Shown: in pieces, positions 1-10,523 of the stretch
How the letters are laid out: every line of letters begins with the position of its first letter
Numbering within the stretch: the first letter of the stretch is position 1
Source: Pestalotiopsis fici W106-1
Lineage: Eukaryota > Ascomycota > Sordariomycetes > Amphisphaeriales > Sporocadaceae
NCBI RefSeq assembly: GCF_000516985.1
Contig: NW_006917096.1
Coordinates: 1,845,606-1,909,605 of the forward strand
DNA length: 64,000 nt
Direction: 5' to 3'
The notes under the pieces: model-generated
Told to the model about the DNA's origin: nothing
Databases searched by the model: none
What the model saw: only the letters and a program-made list of their open reading frames with translations
Position numbers and translations under genes: made by a program

Positions 1-490
1 TCCTTACATCCTCCACGTCCCAGCGAAGCGCTTACGCTGCCTTCTTCTTTCCAAAGAGTATTCACGAGATAAGATCTTGCAAACGTCAACGGCCTTGTAG
101 GGCTGTGGCGACTAATGTGTATATACATTAGTCAAACACGCCCTTTTCTCCTTGGAAAGACTTCCTTGCACGTACCTACCCCTTTTAAGGTAAGTCAAGG
201 TAATCAGAATTGTCTGTAGTCCGCCAATGCCACGAGATTAGGAGCATGTCACAGATGTAGGACCAAACGTTACTGCAGAAGCTGCGAATGCCCTCGATTG
301 CCTTTGGAGGGGGCAGCAAGAGCTACCTTTGTATTTACCTACCTTAGATAGATCTCTGAATTATGCTCGACTTTGCACAACCAGAGATGAGCCAAATATC
401 TCTTGAAAGTCAAGGGCATCTATAACGAACACGACTCAATTCACGGCCGCGTATTTCTGTTCCATTTGCATTGATCCCACGCGAAATTAA
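1..490. other. Left-edge non-coding stretch
   Basis: No exon can be supported here. An in-frame TAA at 488-490 stands directly before the first ATG of the next gene. A GTAAGT at about 190 could be the donor of an upstream leader intron, but I cannot pair it with an acceptor. Short CCTACC/TACCTAC motifs occur near 173-180 and 338-346, as in several other intergenic stretches of the window. Confidence 0.4.
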
Positions 491-1693
491 ATGTTTCGTG
501 TGAATATGCTTCGATACCCTGCTACAACCATCTCTCTAACCATAGCAGAGGTGAAGGAGTATGAGCGAGGTCGTCGCACCAACGACCATCTTGCTCAAGC
601 GTCAGAGATCCAACATGAGGTCTTGCCGAAGCACTCCATTCGTCCTGCCATTTGTTCATCACCCGAGCAAATACGTGAAATTGGCCGTCGACATCATTCC
701 GACAGAAGTAAACGAGAGAAACCGATTGCTACAAGCTCGGTTGCCAACGACTTATCGCAGCAATGTGTGTTGGCCCATCGACAACGTATGCCTACAAGAG
801 ATGATGAATCAGGCGAACTAGAGGCGCAGAGTTTGTACAGTTCAGCAAGCACGCCCCAAAGAGCAGCCTTGGCCGCTGATGTTCCTGATCGATCGCTCAA
901 TGTCGCCCAGATGCTTTCCATGAGACTACCACCACCATTTTCAATGGGCAATAGGGTAGTGTCCGATGAGCATGCGACGCCTTCGGTGAGTGCAGGATAT
1001 CCAATATCAGTTTCAAAGGGATCGAATCTCTAAAACGCATAGATGCGACAATCGGTAGACAGATCACCTGGAGAAGGAGCTGGTAGAACAACTCCGGCCA
1101 CGCCCGCTAGGCTTCCTTCACTTACCGGGCATGATGGACCAGCCGCGAGTCCTGCTGTAAGTTATGATTCGTACAGTCCCAATGTAATGTTGCCTGCTTC
1201 CTAACTAGACCGCAGGTTCAGGCAAGCGGAATGAGGCCACTTGAAGCAACCGCCAGCTTCGCCAGGATCAACTGTGTCTCGACAGATGACGGTCTAACGT
1301 TGTCGAGTAGCCCTCATTCGCCGTGGGATACTCCTTCAAAACCACCGAGGGTTTGCGAGGAAAGACCGCACGTTGATCCGCGTCAGTCTTCTAGCAAAAT
1401 CAAAGTCTATAGCGATGATGTGCCGGCGTCTTTACAGCCCAGTACGCCGCAGCACTTGCCGGAAGCACGCCATCAAAGCCGTCTCCGAGGATCCTACACG
1501 GCGCCGGTCGCACGTGCGCAAAGGCGAGCTGGCCATGAGCCTGGTACCGTTCGACGCCGACATGCCAGGTCACCTAGGCAGACGGGGCTAGAAACGCCGG
1601 GCTTCCGGGGTCTCTATGGCGGAACAGAGAATTCGGATGACCTTGCGCTGTACCAGGAAGCACTTCATTTGAACGAGGGCGAAGCGGATCATG
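491..1693 (+). CDS. Unknown fungal protein, three joined exons, 3' end unresolved
   Basis: Three exons join in phase: 491-985, 1043-1156 and 1216-1693. The introns have strong signals: GTGAGT at 986 to ATAG at 1042, and GTAAGT at 1157 to CGCAG at 1215 with a CTAAC branch site at 1201. The product is at least 362 residues, basic and rich in Ser and Pro, with no membrane segment. Two blocks look constrained: QPSTPQHLPEARHQSR near residues 270-285 and TPGFRGLYGGTENSDD near 323-338. From memory, similar blocks occur in uncharacterised ascomycete proteins; no function is known to me. A donor GTACGT at 1694 ends the third exon in phase 1. Possible acceptors are at 1884, 1917 and 2000, giving different short tails, so the C-terminus is open. 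The start is also uncertain: ATG 491 has a poor context, and the AG at 544-545 after CTAACC could be the acceptor of a further upstream exon. Confidence 0.6.
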
Positions 1694-4068
1694 GTACGTA
1701 GTGCAGTGGAAACTAGGCAAAGAAATTTTCTGCTCGGTGTATCTTATGGCGTCAAGAAAAAAAAAATTATTCACTGGTAAGACGAGCGACGAAAATGAGA
1801 AATGAGGAGAGAGAAAAAAAGTGGGCGGCATAACCCACCCTATTATCGTGATTCCGTTCCATCATGTCATGGTATGCTTTGCAGTCTTTGGGTGCTGTCT
1901 ACATCCTTATTACATAGAAGAATGCCCAGAAGCTTTTTAGCCGACTTGCAAAGTAGTCCTTTATCCCAATTTTTGGTTTCTAATCTTCTTGGGAACACAG
2001 AATGGAAAAGTGAAGGACGAGTACGAAAAGCTAGTGAAGGTACGAAGATTACTAGGAAAACTGATGCGAGCTGCCCGCCTCTGTTCCCCAGATTCGTATG
2101 AAGATTTGCCGAGATTGAGCATGGTTGCTGCGGGTGACGACACCAGCCCAGTGAACAATTGCGTTCGCCGTTCGCCCTTCATTCCAAGACTCACACACTG
2201 GGTGGATCTGTTCGTGATGCTTCGTAAGTTCATGGTCAATTGGTACGTACCTCGAGCTGTGTGCATGGGTGCTCAGAGCCTGTATGGACTGAGGAATGGA
2301 ACAACGGAGCTTCCGACATTTGTGTCTGCTGCCACCTGGGCAGTGTGGTAGACTCCGGGTCTCGTTGGCCAGGTGGTTTTAATCCTGCCTGAGGCATTCA
2401 TCCAGGTTCGGTGAGATTCACGTGAGTGCGATTGCGCGAGCCAATGTTGCAACCTACTATTTGGTGTGCTTTGGTCCCTGCTGCTATACTAGGCAAGGGG
2501 ATCTCGGACAATGCTTGACGGTAGAGACGAAGGAAAAGGCGAGGTCCAAAGCTGACCAATTGCGGAAGACTGCCTGCAGTGTCTGTCGATGCCATCGTGC
2601 CAAGACTGTCGGCCATGGCTCTCGATACGACAGTCCAATCAAGGAGCGTCCTCACATCGCCCTACCGAGACGGTTCTGGCGAGCTTTAGCATGGGTCACG
2701 TCCGCGGTGGCCCGACCCCATAACGTCCTTTTTTTGGCCCTTGACCAAGAGCGGTAAAGAGGCAAAAATAATGGCTGGCGGGCGATTCTGGATCGACTAG
2801 CCAATCATGTTGCAGCAGTCTGTCTGTCTTTGCCTCCGCTCCTCATCTTTGCGCCTCGCGGGAGGTACCTCGGTACCCTGCTCAAGCTTGCGATCAGAAA
2901 TGCGACACTGACGGGTCATGGCCGAATCAGATCAGACCTGCCGCTCTCCGCGCTGCACTCAAGCACTTTGTCTCTTTTTTTTTCCTTTTTCTTTTTTTCC
3001 TCAAGCCTGCCCAGGGTCTCAGGTCACTGTCTCCACACCTTTCCTAGCCAAAGTCCCAGACAGACCAGCACAGACTAGGAAAAGCGGTTTCCCCGTCAGC
3101 TTGTGTGCAGGCTGGCGGCTTGCACTCCAGTTGCACACACCTCTCTCAGACCTCTCTCGCTCTCTCATCGGAAGCAAGCAGCTGCTCTGCTTTTCGGAGG
3201 GTACAAGCGAATTCGCCCGTCTCTTCCGCGCGGGCGCAGGTACTGCCATTACTGCGACTGACTGACTTGCGCTCCTCGATGATCCATCAGCCCCCGAAAC
3301 CTTCATCCCAGCCCATATCCATGTCGAATGACTTTCACGGAGCAACCACGCCAATCCTTGTGTGTGCTTCGTGCCTTCTGCGTGCTGCAGCTACTACTAC
3401 TACTACACTACGCACTTTACCCGTCCGCGCGAAAGCTGCTTCTGCTCCTTCCTGCGTTTACTACCATACCTATCCATACTGTACTGTCTTGTCTGTCGTC
3501 GCGCTGCTGATCTCCTACATTTCACCTCTCACATATCTATCTGCCACCCTCCCAGTTTTCACCTTTCTTCGACTTTTACATCTTCGTACTTCCACCTCTT
3601 CTTCTTCTTCTTCTACCTTAACATACCTTCCTCACCCGATCTACATAGAAGTAGTAGTTGAACACTCTTCCTCCCTAGTATCCAATCCTCACCCGTCCTA
3701 TACCTTGTATCCCATCTTGATCTTCCTCTTCCCACTTACACCACTCGCGTCAAGAGGTCCTCACTCTGAATAGTCTTCGCCTCTCAAAGTTTCCTGCCCG
3801 CGTGCACCTCGATCGCGGCCCTCCGTAACTTGTCAACCAGTGTTTTCTCTTTTTCTCCAAACTCAATTCTTCCCATCAGTTGCTCTGTGCCCATCTTCTT
3901 CCATACCAATCTTATAACTAGTTCACTTGCCATCTCGCCCGCCCATCTAGTGAACAGCCTCCGACCCTACCTACCCGCAACGGAAACCAACAACAGACTG
4001 GAGTCTTTCTTGCGACTTCTAATTAAACTTGCTGTCTGATATCTGACATCTAGTACTCACAGATCACC
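1694..4068. other. Intron/3' region, then leader of the next gene
   Basis: The left part (1694-2000) is probably the last intron of the preceding gene. An open frame at 2001-2351 (starting N-G-K-V-K-D-E-Y-E-K, ending W-A-V-W) could be a terminal exon, but phase 1 from the donor at 1694 does not lead into it through the acceptor at 2000, so I do not call it. From about 2960 and especially 3390-4060 the strand is strongly pyrimidine-rich, with (CTA)n at about 3391-3412 and (TTC)n at about 3599-3612. I read this as promoter and 5' leader of the gene at 4069. Confidence 0.4.
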
Positions 4069-5013
4069 ATGGGTTCTTTCTCACGCACACAATCTCCAGT
4101 CCTGGTCATGCCGCCAAGCACTGCCCATCAAGCTGCGTTTGGTATGCCTGTGTTCTCTCATCAGCCCTCTCCCTTGAGCCGTCCAGGACCATACACACCC
4201 TCTGCTGCCCGTTTCCAGCAACAACAACAGCAGCAGCCCATCTTTGCCCCATCGTCTCTCTCTAAAGGCCGTAAGCGCTCTCGCGACGAAGCCGCCATCA
4301 ATCTTGACGTCGAAGAGGCGAAGCTCGAGACCATCGAGCCAGTCAAAGAGGCAGAAGATGAATGGGTATATGGTCCTGGCATGGTCCTCATCAAGAAGTC
4401 ACAAGCCTATGTCTCAGAAGCCGGCAGCCAATCCGGAACCTGGGTCGAGGAGAAGATTGCCCAAGAAGAGCTCCACAAGAACGAGGAGGCGCGCGCTTTC
4501 AACCAACAGGAGCGCCCTTCTCTCCGGAGCGCCAAGTCTCAACGGCTCGATATGAACTCCTTCTCACTGCCTTCTGCCCACCAGTCAAGTCCCGCGCGCG
4601 ACACCAACGATGCGGTGACAGCGACTCCAAGCCTTCCAAACACGACATCGCAGCCCGTAATCGACAACTTCACCCTCCATCTCGGCATTGGCTGGAGTCG
4701 CGTCAACAGCAACGAGCACAGTGAAGCTGCTGCACGAGGCTGGGCACGCTATATCGAGAACCACTTCCCCATCAACAATGTACAAATACAACTCGAGAGC
4801 AAGGGCCTGCAATCCTATCTCGTTGAGGCATCAGAAGGCTTCTTCCTGTTCGCCGAGGATCTACAACGCGGCCAGTTTGTCAGCAGGGATCTCAATCAGA
4901 CATTCCAAAACCTGAGAGCCTCACCCCCGGTCTTCGAGGGTCTCGAGGTCATGACTGCTGCAGGCACACCGCAGCCTACTTCATCGCAAGATATCGATAT
5001 GGCAATGGCTTGA
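4069..5013 (+). CDS. Conserved fungal protein of unknown function, probably nuclear
   Basis: Single-exon gene of 314 residues. The ATG sits in a good context (ATCACCATGG). The N-terminal 80 residues are Ser/Pro/Gln-rich with a seven-Gln run (about 50-57), followed by a basic cluster KGRKRSRDE (about 66-74) that resembles a nuclear localisation signal. The middle is charged (EWVYGPGMVLIKKSQ near 98-112). The C-terminal third, beginning FTLHLGIGWSRVNSNEH near residue 202, looks like a folded, conserved block; the AAARGWARYIENHFP segment follows. I do not recognise a named domain. Poly-Gln tracts and the basic cluster would fit a transcription-related or chromatin role, but that is inference. 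A likely polyadenylation signal AATAAA lies at 5229-5234, 216 nt after the stop. Confidence 0.8.
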   Translation: MGSFSRTQSPVLVMPPSTAHQAAFGMPVFSHQPSPLSRPGPYTPSAARFQQQQQQQPIFAPSSLSKGRKRSRDEAAINLDVEEAKLETIEPVKEAEDEWVYGPGMVLIKKSQAYVSEAGSQSGTWVEEKIAQEELHKNEEARAFNQQERPSLRSAKSQRLDMNSFSLPSAHQSSPARDTNDAVTATPSLPNTTSQPVIDNFTLHLGIGWSRVNSNEHSEAAARGWARYIENHFPINNVQIQLESKGLQSYLVEASEGFFLFAEDLQRGQFVSRDLNQTFQNLRASPPVFEGLEVMTAAGTPQPTSSQDIDMAMA

Positions 5014-8000
5014 AAATTGCGCGGCGATAAAATCAATTTCGAGAACACAGAACATACCTGGCGTGGGTTTTCATGGGTGGTTGCTTTGGTTGGCTTGATT
5101 GGGCCGGAGTTTTGGCGTGCTTTTCTAACGAATTTCATCGGCGGTGTCCACATTCGCGACACATCGCATCGGTATTGGGTGTGCAGTCCAACTGAAAAAC
5201 TTCTGGCGTTTGTATTCCCAACTGTACCAATAAATTTTTATTGCAAACTTCTTGAAGCATCCAACCAGTAATATCTCAATAGTGACTGTGAATCTGTAAT
5301 TGAAGTGAATGGTCCGAAAACTCAGAACCGCAACTGCAACAACGTTGTCGTTGGAGCTACATATATATAACGAGAACAGCCCAGAAATCCGATGCCGAAG
5401 GCAGAGAGGTAACCTATGCCGTGTGTAGGTAGTATTCATATCTCATTCATGGATAAAACCTTGAGCGCACGCATTATCTCTTCCCATCGCAGCACGAATC
5501 ATCTTCTATGGCGTTTCAATCTACTCGTTCGCATCGCAAAAAGACTTGGAGCCAATCATGTTGCGGAATTAGATTCTTGCATTGCTTCTTCCCCCTACCT
5601 CCGCCTATTGCTGCTGCTGTTTATGCCCTGGCAACTATAGACATTTACAAATTCCTTCGAGGTTGGATGTCGCGAACAGGTCTTGGAAGTCGCTGACCGA
5701 TAAACTTCTTCAGCTCTGACTCCAGTGTCATTTGCGCACACGAAAATCAAGATGTATCTGGCAAAATCTGGCAAAATCTGGCGTCGAAATGATGAAGTGG
5801 AAAGTCAGTCTACAGGGAGGGACACGGTGGGACCTTGTCAATTTATCTTTTCTCATGGAATCCAAAGCTCTGGCATGAACATGTTCTTCTTAATGCTTAT
5901 ACGGCCGTGTTTCGTGGCGTGATTATATGAAAAGTGTCCAGCACACTGCACCTTCATAGCCGACATGCGACCAGTTGCAGCATGCATTGGAGCAACGGAA
6001 GGCGCACCAACGATCGGTTGGACTCATCATGCAAAAGGCGCCACACATTGATTTGGAGAGGCTGCGCTTGGTGTTTAGAGTGCATGTGCATTTGTGGCCG
6101 AGCTGACGCTTTGAAATTACAGTCTACGCGGGCCTGGAAGTGATGGGCGGAAACGAGGCTCGAACGTCAGTGTATAATGACTCTGGTTAATTCGCTCTCA
6201 GCGACAGTGGGGTCGGACCATGATCACCTTTGAGTGCAAGATATCAACATCGATCTTCGTGGAGGGATGACAGGTCTACAAACATCTGTTGGCGAGACTT
6301 GGGATCACAGTAGAAAATAAAAGAAATAAAAGAAAAGAGAAAAAAGTAGAATGTCTTGTAGTCTGCATGTGTCGTGATCGCGCAAAGGAAAGCAAATCTG
6401 GGGGTGTGCGCGCCTGCAGTTACAATGTCGCTATACGAAACCCGTCATCTCGAATAATCAAGCAAGCTTTTGTAGATCTCTGCAATGTTCTCAAAAGCAA
6501 TGAATGACCCATCGATGGTCGATTATTTGTTTGTTTGATAAGTCTGAGCAAGTCTGGGAGACGAGAAGATGGAAATCTAGGCTGCGAAATCAAAAAGATA
6601 TTAAGAGGCAGGCGTGCATGTCCTGACACAACTTCAAATACTGTCCAGCATTCGGCAACTGCCCGTGTGCAAAAGCCCAAAATACAGCATAAAGGCCTAT
6701 GTACATACTACAGAGCGAGCATAGTAGACTTGGGCATGTGGTCCAATGTGATGTGGTTGCTGGTGGTCTTGGCAGCCGTTTCCGGTCGAGTCGGTAACTT
6801 GACTATTATATGGAAGATGTTGCAAGTAACCAGTTGGCAAGCAAGCCCCTTAGCTTGACCATGTGTGTAAAAGAACAAAGCCTAGGCTCTTGTTGGAATT
6901 TGCAAAACCATTCGTAGATGTGCACTTGATACCACGACAATTGCAAAAAATGCCAGGTCCCAGGTTTGATGGTGTCCCCAGTTGCAAGCAATCGACTGGC
7001 CAGCGCACCTCGAGGCACATTCCCTACCCAGCTGAGTGGGTGGGCACCAGAAACTGGGCACGCAGAGAAAATCGCGAGGAGCCGACTGGTCTGTTTTGGC
7101 TGCAAGCGGCCAGTAGTTGCAGAGGGAGGGGAGGGGGTGCAAGCCCAAGGTAGGCAGATTGAGGGTTAGCAGAGCTCTACTTTGTAGCAGAGCGCGGCAG
7201 GCTCAGGCAAGCTGCTGGACTGTCGTGCACCGTCAAGGAATAAACAAAAAAGACGCGGAAAACCTGCGTGGGCGAATCAGTTGGCAGCATGACCATGTGG
7301 TTCCGTTTTCACAAACAACTTCACTCGAGAGGAATGATGCGTCCCGTCCCCCAGCAGTCATTCAAGCTATGTACCACCTACTTTTACTATATACGCCTTG
7401 ATCGTCGAGACAGACAGCTTTATTAGATAGTACCTATTACTATATCCATCTTTTTAGCTTAATTCTATCTCTATCTCTATTATTTGGATCCCCCCTTGTC
7501 TGATTTATTTATTGTTATTCCTTCCCCTCCAAGCTTGCGTGTCTGTTACCTACGTACTTGTCTGGTCATATCATCGATCGGTTTCCATCTGTACCCGCGC
7601 CTACCTTGACTTGCACTTTGCTACTACTCGCCTTCTTTTTGATTCTTCCAGTATAGAAATTTCCCGCCTTCTCTCTCTGTCTCTCTTGCGCTACTCTCAA
7701 AGACGTCGTCGCTCAAATTAGCCTCGCTACCGACGGGAAATACTACGACCAGGGTTCTTCTTGATCAGGTTCTTTCGCTACGTAGACCCTGGCAAGTCTC
7801 CAACCAACCTCCCTTTGTGTGGCGAAATAGCTGGGCACCGCCTCAGGAAAGTCAATTAATCGACCTGACCGCCGCCATTTGCGAGCTCTCGAATTTTGGG
7901 AAATCACGGCAACAACCGGCTTGTTGGAAACATAGCGGTATTTACTCTGCAGACGACTCGGTTTCAAAGCTTTTCAAGTCAACAACAATACGCCAAAAAC

Positions 8001-8073
8001 AAAAGAAAAAGAACGACGAGCAGGAATTAGGACTATTGAAGAGTCACGATTGCTTCCAGTGCTCCTTTGTGCC
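5014..8073. other. Intergenic, 3 kb, no supported gene
   Basis: Contains the 3' end of the preceding gene (AATAAA at 5229-5234). The short open frames on both strands overlap one another, lack fungal codon bias and show no recognisable motif. A short direct duplication (GGCAAAATCT twice) lies at about 5759-5780. From about 7380 the plus strand becomes pyrimidine-rich, with TCTATC repeats near 7460-7480, as expected for the promoter and leader of the BTB gene. Confidence 0.5.
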
Positions 8074-8222
8074 ATGAGCTTCAGCCACAACCTCTGCCCC
8101 TCATCAGCACCCACTATCATCAACGGCCGGCTACTGAGAGCCCGCTCGGACAAGGCCTAGGGGAAAACCTTCCTATGTCTCAGGGTGGCTGCGAGTCACA
8201 AAGCTTCTTCGAAACTGTATAG
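8074..8222 (+). promoter_or_regulatory. Two upstream ORFs before the BTB gene
   Basis: Two short ATG-initiated frames end before the main start at 8288: 8074-8160 (28 codons, stop TAG) and 8175-8222 (15 codons, stop TAG). They would lie in the 5' leader if transcription starts in or before the pyrimidine-rich stretch near 7500-7720. Such uORFs commonly lower or condition translation of the main frame. Whether these are transcribed is not visible in the sequence. Confidence 0.4.
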
Positions 8223-8287
8223 GAATCAAGGTCTCACCTGAATCGCAGCAGCGGCTTAGCGGCCCAGCGGCAATAGCAGCAGTCTTC

Positions 8288-9982
8288 ATGGTGTCGCAAC
8301 GTGAACCCGACGCATCGCAGTCCCTCGCCCTCCGTGGAGCCCAGTCCGTAGTCGGCACGCGATCTTCCTCTCGGCCCCACGTCTCGTCGCGCAGCAAGAG
8401 ATACAACCGCTCCCATGCCGGCGGGACGTCCTATATCCCCCAGAACGAGTTCCCGTGGTTTAGCGCCTCTGGCGATGTCGAGATCGTCATAAACGCCGGC
8501 GGCAGGGAGAATCGCTACCTGCTGCACCGACACACCCTGACACGATGTTCCGGCTTCTTCGAGGCGTCGACCAGCCAGCAATGGTCCAAGGCGACTGTTC
8601 TGCCCGCGCTCCCGGAACCGCCTAGCAGGGATCTGGCGAGGATCGGGGAAGATAGCGGCGTGAGCATGGGCAGCAGAAATTCGACCGAGAGTGGGAATGA
8701 GCTGACGACACGGCCCGGCGCAGGATCGCCAGGCCCACGTAAACGGTGGAGATATGAGCTGGACTCGGGAGCGGGAGGGGACGATTTACCGATGCTGGTG
8801 CAGAAAGAGGCCGACAGCAGCCGTAGCGGCGGCGGCGGTACTCTAACGAGTACAACGAATACAGCGGCACCTACGGGATCGATATTCGGAGGCGGCACGG
8901 GTGCAAACACTTCCTCCGTTCGGCACAAGCCCTCTCATTCGGCTCCCCACACGACGTCGTCCTTCTTCCGATCCGTCGCGAATTTATCACTTGCTGGTGG
9001 TCATCATCATACCCCAAACCACCCACAGCCCGAAGATGGCCCGCCGATATCCCAGGCCGACGCCGACCTTTTACGAGATTACGACAACCTTTTTCGCATC
9101 TTTTACAATTACCCGCCTGTACTCGACGGAATCAACATAGCGGATGCATATGTGCAGTGCAAATCGCTGCTCACGTTGGCGGATCAATACGATGCTTTGG
9201 CTGTGTGCGGACCACGAGTTGATCACCACCTTCTGCAGTTTCAGTCACGTCTGTGGAAGCAAATCGCAAAATACCCTGTATCATACTTGAAGCTGGGCTT
9301 CCTGGCTAGGTCGAAAGTCATCTTCCAAGAGGCACTCATCCATGTCGTGGGCCAGTGGCCAGGAGGAGAACGGAGCATCAGGAATGCGTTGCCCGAAATC
9401 GTCCTCGACATTATTGAAGACAAGGTGGACGAGCTGGAGGAAACAATATCGCGGATCGAGGGTCGTCTGTTCAGGCTCAACCTTACGAACTCTCGCGGCG
9501 AAAGGGTGACGCCGGGGTCCTCGTACCTCGATTGGCTCGCCGTGTCCTTCTTTAGACAATGGCTTGCCGAAAACACGTCTCCTGCTCCGCCGCCTCCGCC
9601 TCCAACCGATCGCAGAGGAGGGTCTTCTTCTGCCAATCGCCCACCGCCTGCTGCTCCAACGCTTCCGAGTCTAGCGACAGTAGGCCGAACCTACCGGCTA
9701 CTTGGGTCACAATCACCCTCAGTGTACCTAACCCACGAAGAATGCAAACGCTTCTTGAAACTCACGCCGGAACTGTACAGTCGCGACAATTTGAGACGCT
9801 TCGAAAAACGGGTCGACGAGATGAAGACAGCCGCCAGAGAGCTGGTGCGTCCGCTCATGGGCACCGGTCTCGAGCTAGAGCTGAGCAACCCCGGCAAAGA
9901 CGGGACCACTTCCAGCCCTGTCGCGTACCTCACATGTGTCCGAGTTGTCGAAAGGGACCTGCCTTGGGCTGTCGAGGATTAG
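8288..9982 (+). CDS. BTB/POZ-domain protein with long internal insert
   Basis: Single-exon gene of 564 residues. The first half of a BTB fold is visible at about 60-100 (GDVEIVINAGG, then the YLLHRHTLTRCSGFFEAS strand-helix that BTB proteins use for dimer contacts). The fold then breaks off into about 150 low-complexity residues (Ser/Gly/Thr/His-rich, 105-255) and seems to resume at 260-330 with DYDNLFRIFYNYPP and AYVQCKSLLTLADQYDAL. A helical segment follows (AKYPVSYLKLGFLARSKVIFQEAL). A proline run lies near 434-441, and the C-terminal block holds YLTHEECKRFLKLTPELYSRDN. Filamentous ascomycetes have many such BTB proteins, and few have a known role; partner binding or a Cullin-3 adaptor function is possible but not shown. 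It is convergent with the GEN1 gene. Confidence 0.85.
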   Translation: MVSQREPDASQSLALRGAQSVVGTRSSSRPHVSSRSKRYNRSHAGGTSYIPQNEFPWFSASGDVEIVINAGGRENRYLLHRHTLTRCSGFFEASTSQQWSKATVLPALPEPPSRDLARIGEDSGVSMGSRNSTESGNELTTRPGAGSPGPRKRWRYELDSGAGGDDLPMLVQKEADSSRSGGGGTLTSTTNTAAPTGSIFGGGTGANTSSVRHKPSHSAPHTTSSFFRSVANLSLAGGHHHTPNHPQPEDGPPISQADADLLRDYDNLFRIFYNYPPVLDGINIADAYVQCKSLLTLADQYDALAVCGPRVDHHLLQFQSRLWKQIAKYPVSYLKLGFLARSKVIFQEALIHVVGQWPGGERSIRNALPEIVLDIIEDKVDELEETISRIEGRLFRLNLTNSRGERVTPGSSYLDWLAVSFFRQWLAENTSPAPPPPPPTDRRGGSSSANRPPPAAPTLPSLATVGRTYRLLGSQSPSVYLTHEECKRFLKLTPELYSRDNLRRFEKRVDEMKTAARELVRPLMGTGLELELSNPGKDGTTSSPVAYLTCVRVVERDLPWAVED

Positions 9983-10523
9983 GTATCCAGGAGCCCAGGT
10001 GCCCTTGTCCCGACTCATGACATTAGCAAGCCGACGTTGCTTTCAGGGCCATGGTGATGGAGAAAACAAGACAGAAAGGATCGGACGAAGAAGCGACTAT
10101 TTATAACGAGTGAACGATATATGAAAGGATTGGGGAATGATTGTCATTATTGAGTTGTCTTCTTTACATCGAAAGGCCTGTTTTATAGGGACAGGTCGAG
10201 TTTGTATTTACTGCAGGATACCCACATACCCCCGTCATAAAGACACATCGATTAGAGGAAAGAACATTGCATAATTTATGGTGCTTGGTCTGTGAGATTT
10301 TATGTACTGCAATTCAAAATAATTATTGCTCACTATGCATTTCTTGAGTTCCACTACCATGGTAGGTGACTCTCATTTGAGCGCAGTCATCATCAGTACT
10401 GTGCGTCAACTACATGCTTGTCCAGCAGCCTCCCTCCCCTCTTGATATCTCAAAGAGGTCACTTGTGTTATATAGTATCAATTCGACAACTCCACCAAAC
10501 GCCATGGATCCTCGTTACAGTCG
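9983..10523. other. Convergent intergenic spacer
   Basis: Shared 3' region of two convergent genes. It is AT-rich between about 10075 and 10350, as expected for terminators on both strands. No gene or clear repeat is seen. Confidence 0.5.

Noticed and set aside
3105..3773. 222-codon plus-strand frame
   Set aside because: Made of pyrimidine runs (Leu/Ser/Pro/Thr) in the leader of the gene at 4069; no codon bias and no motif.
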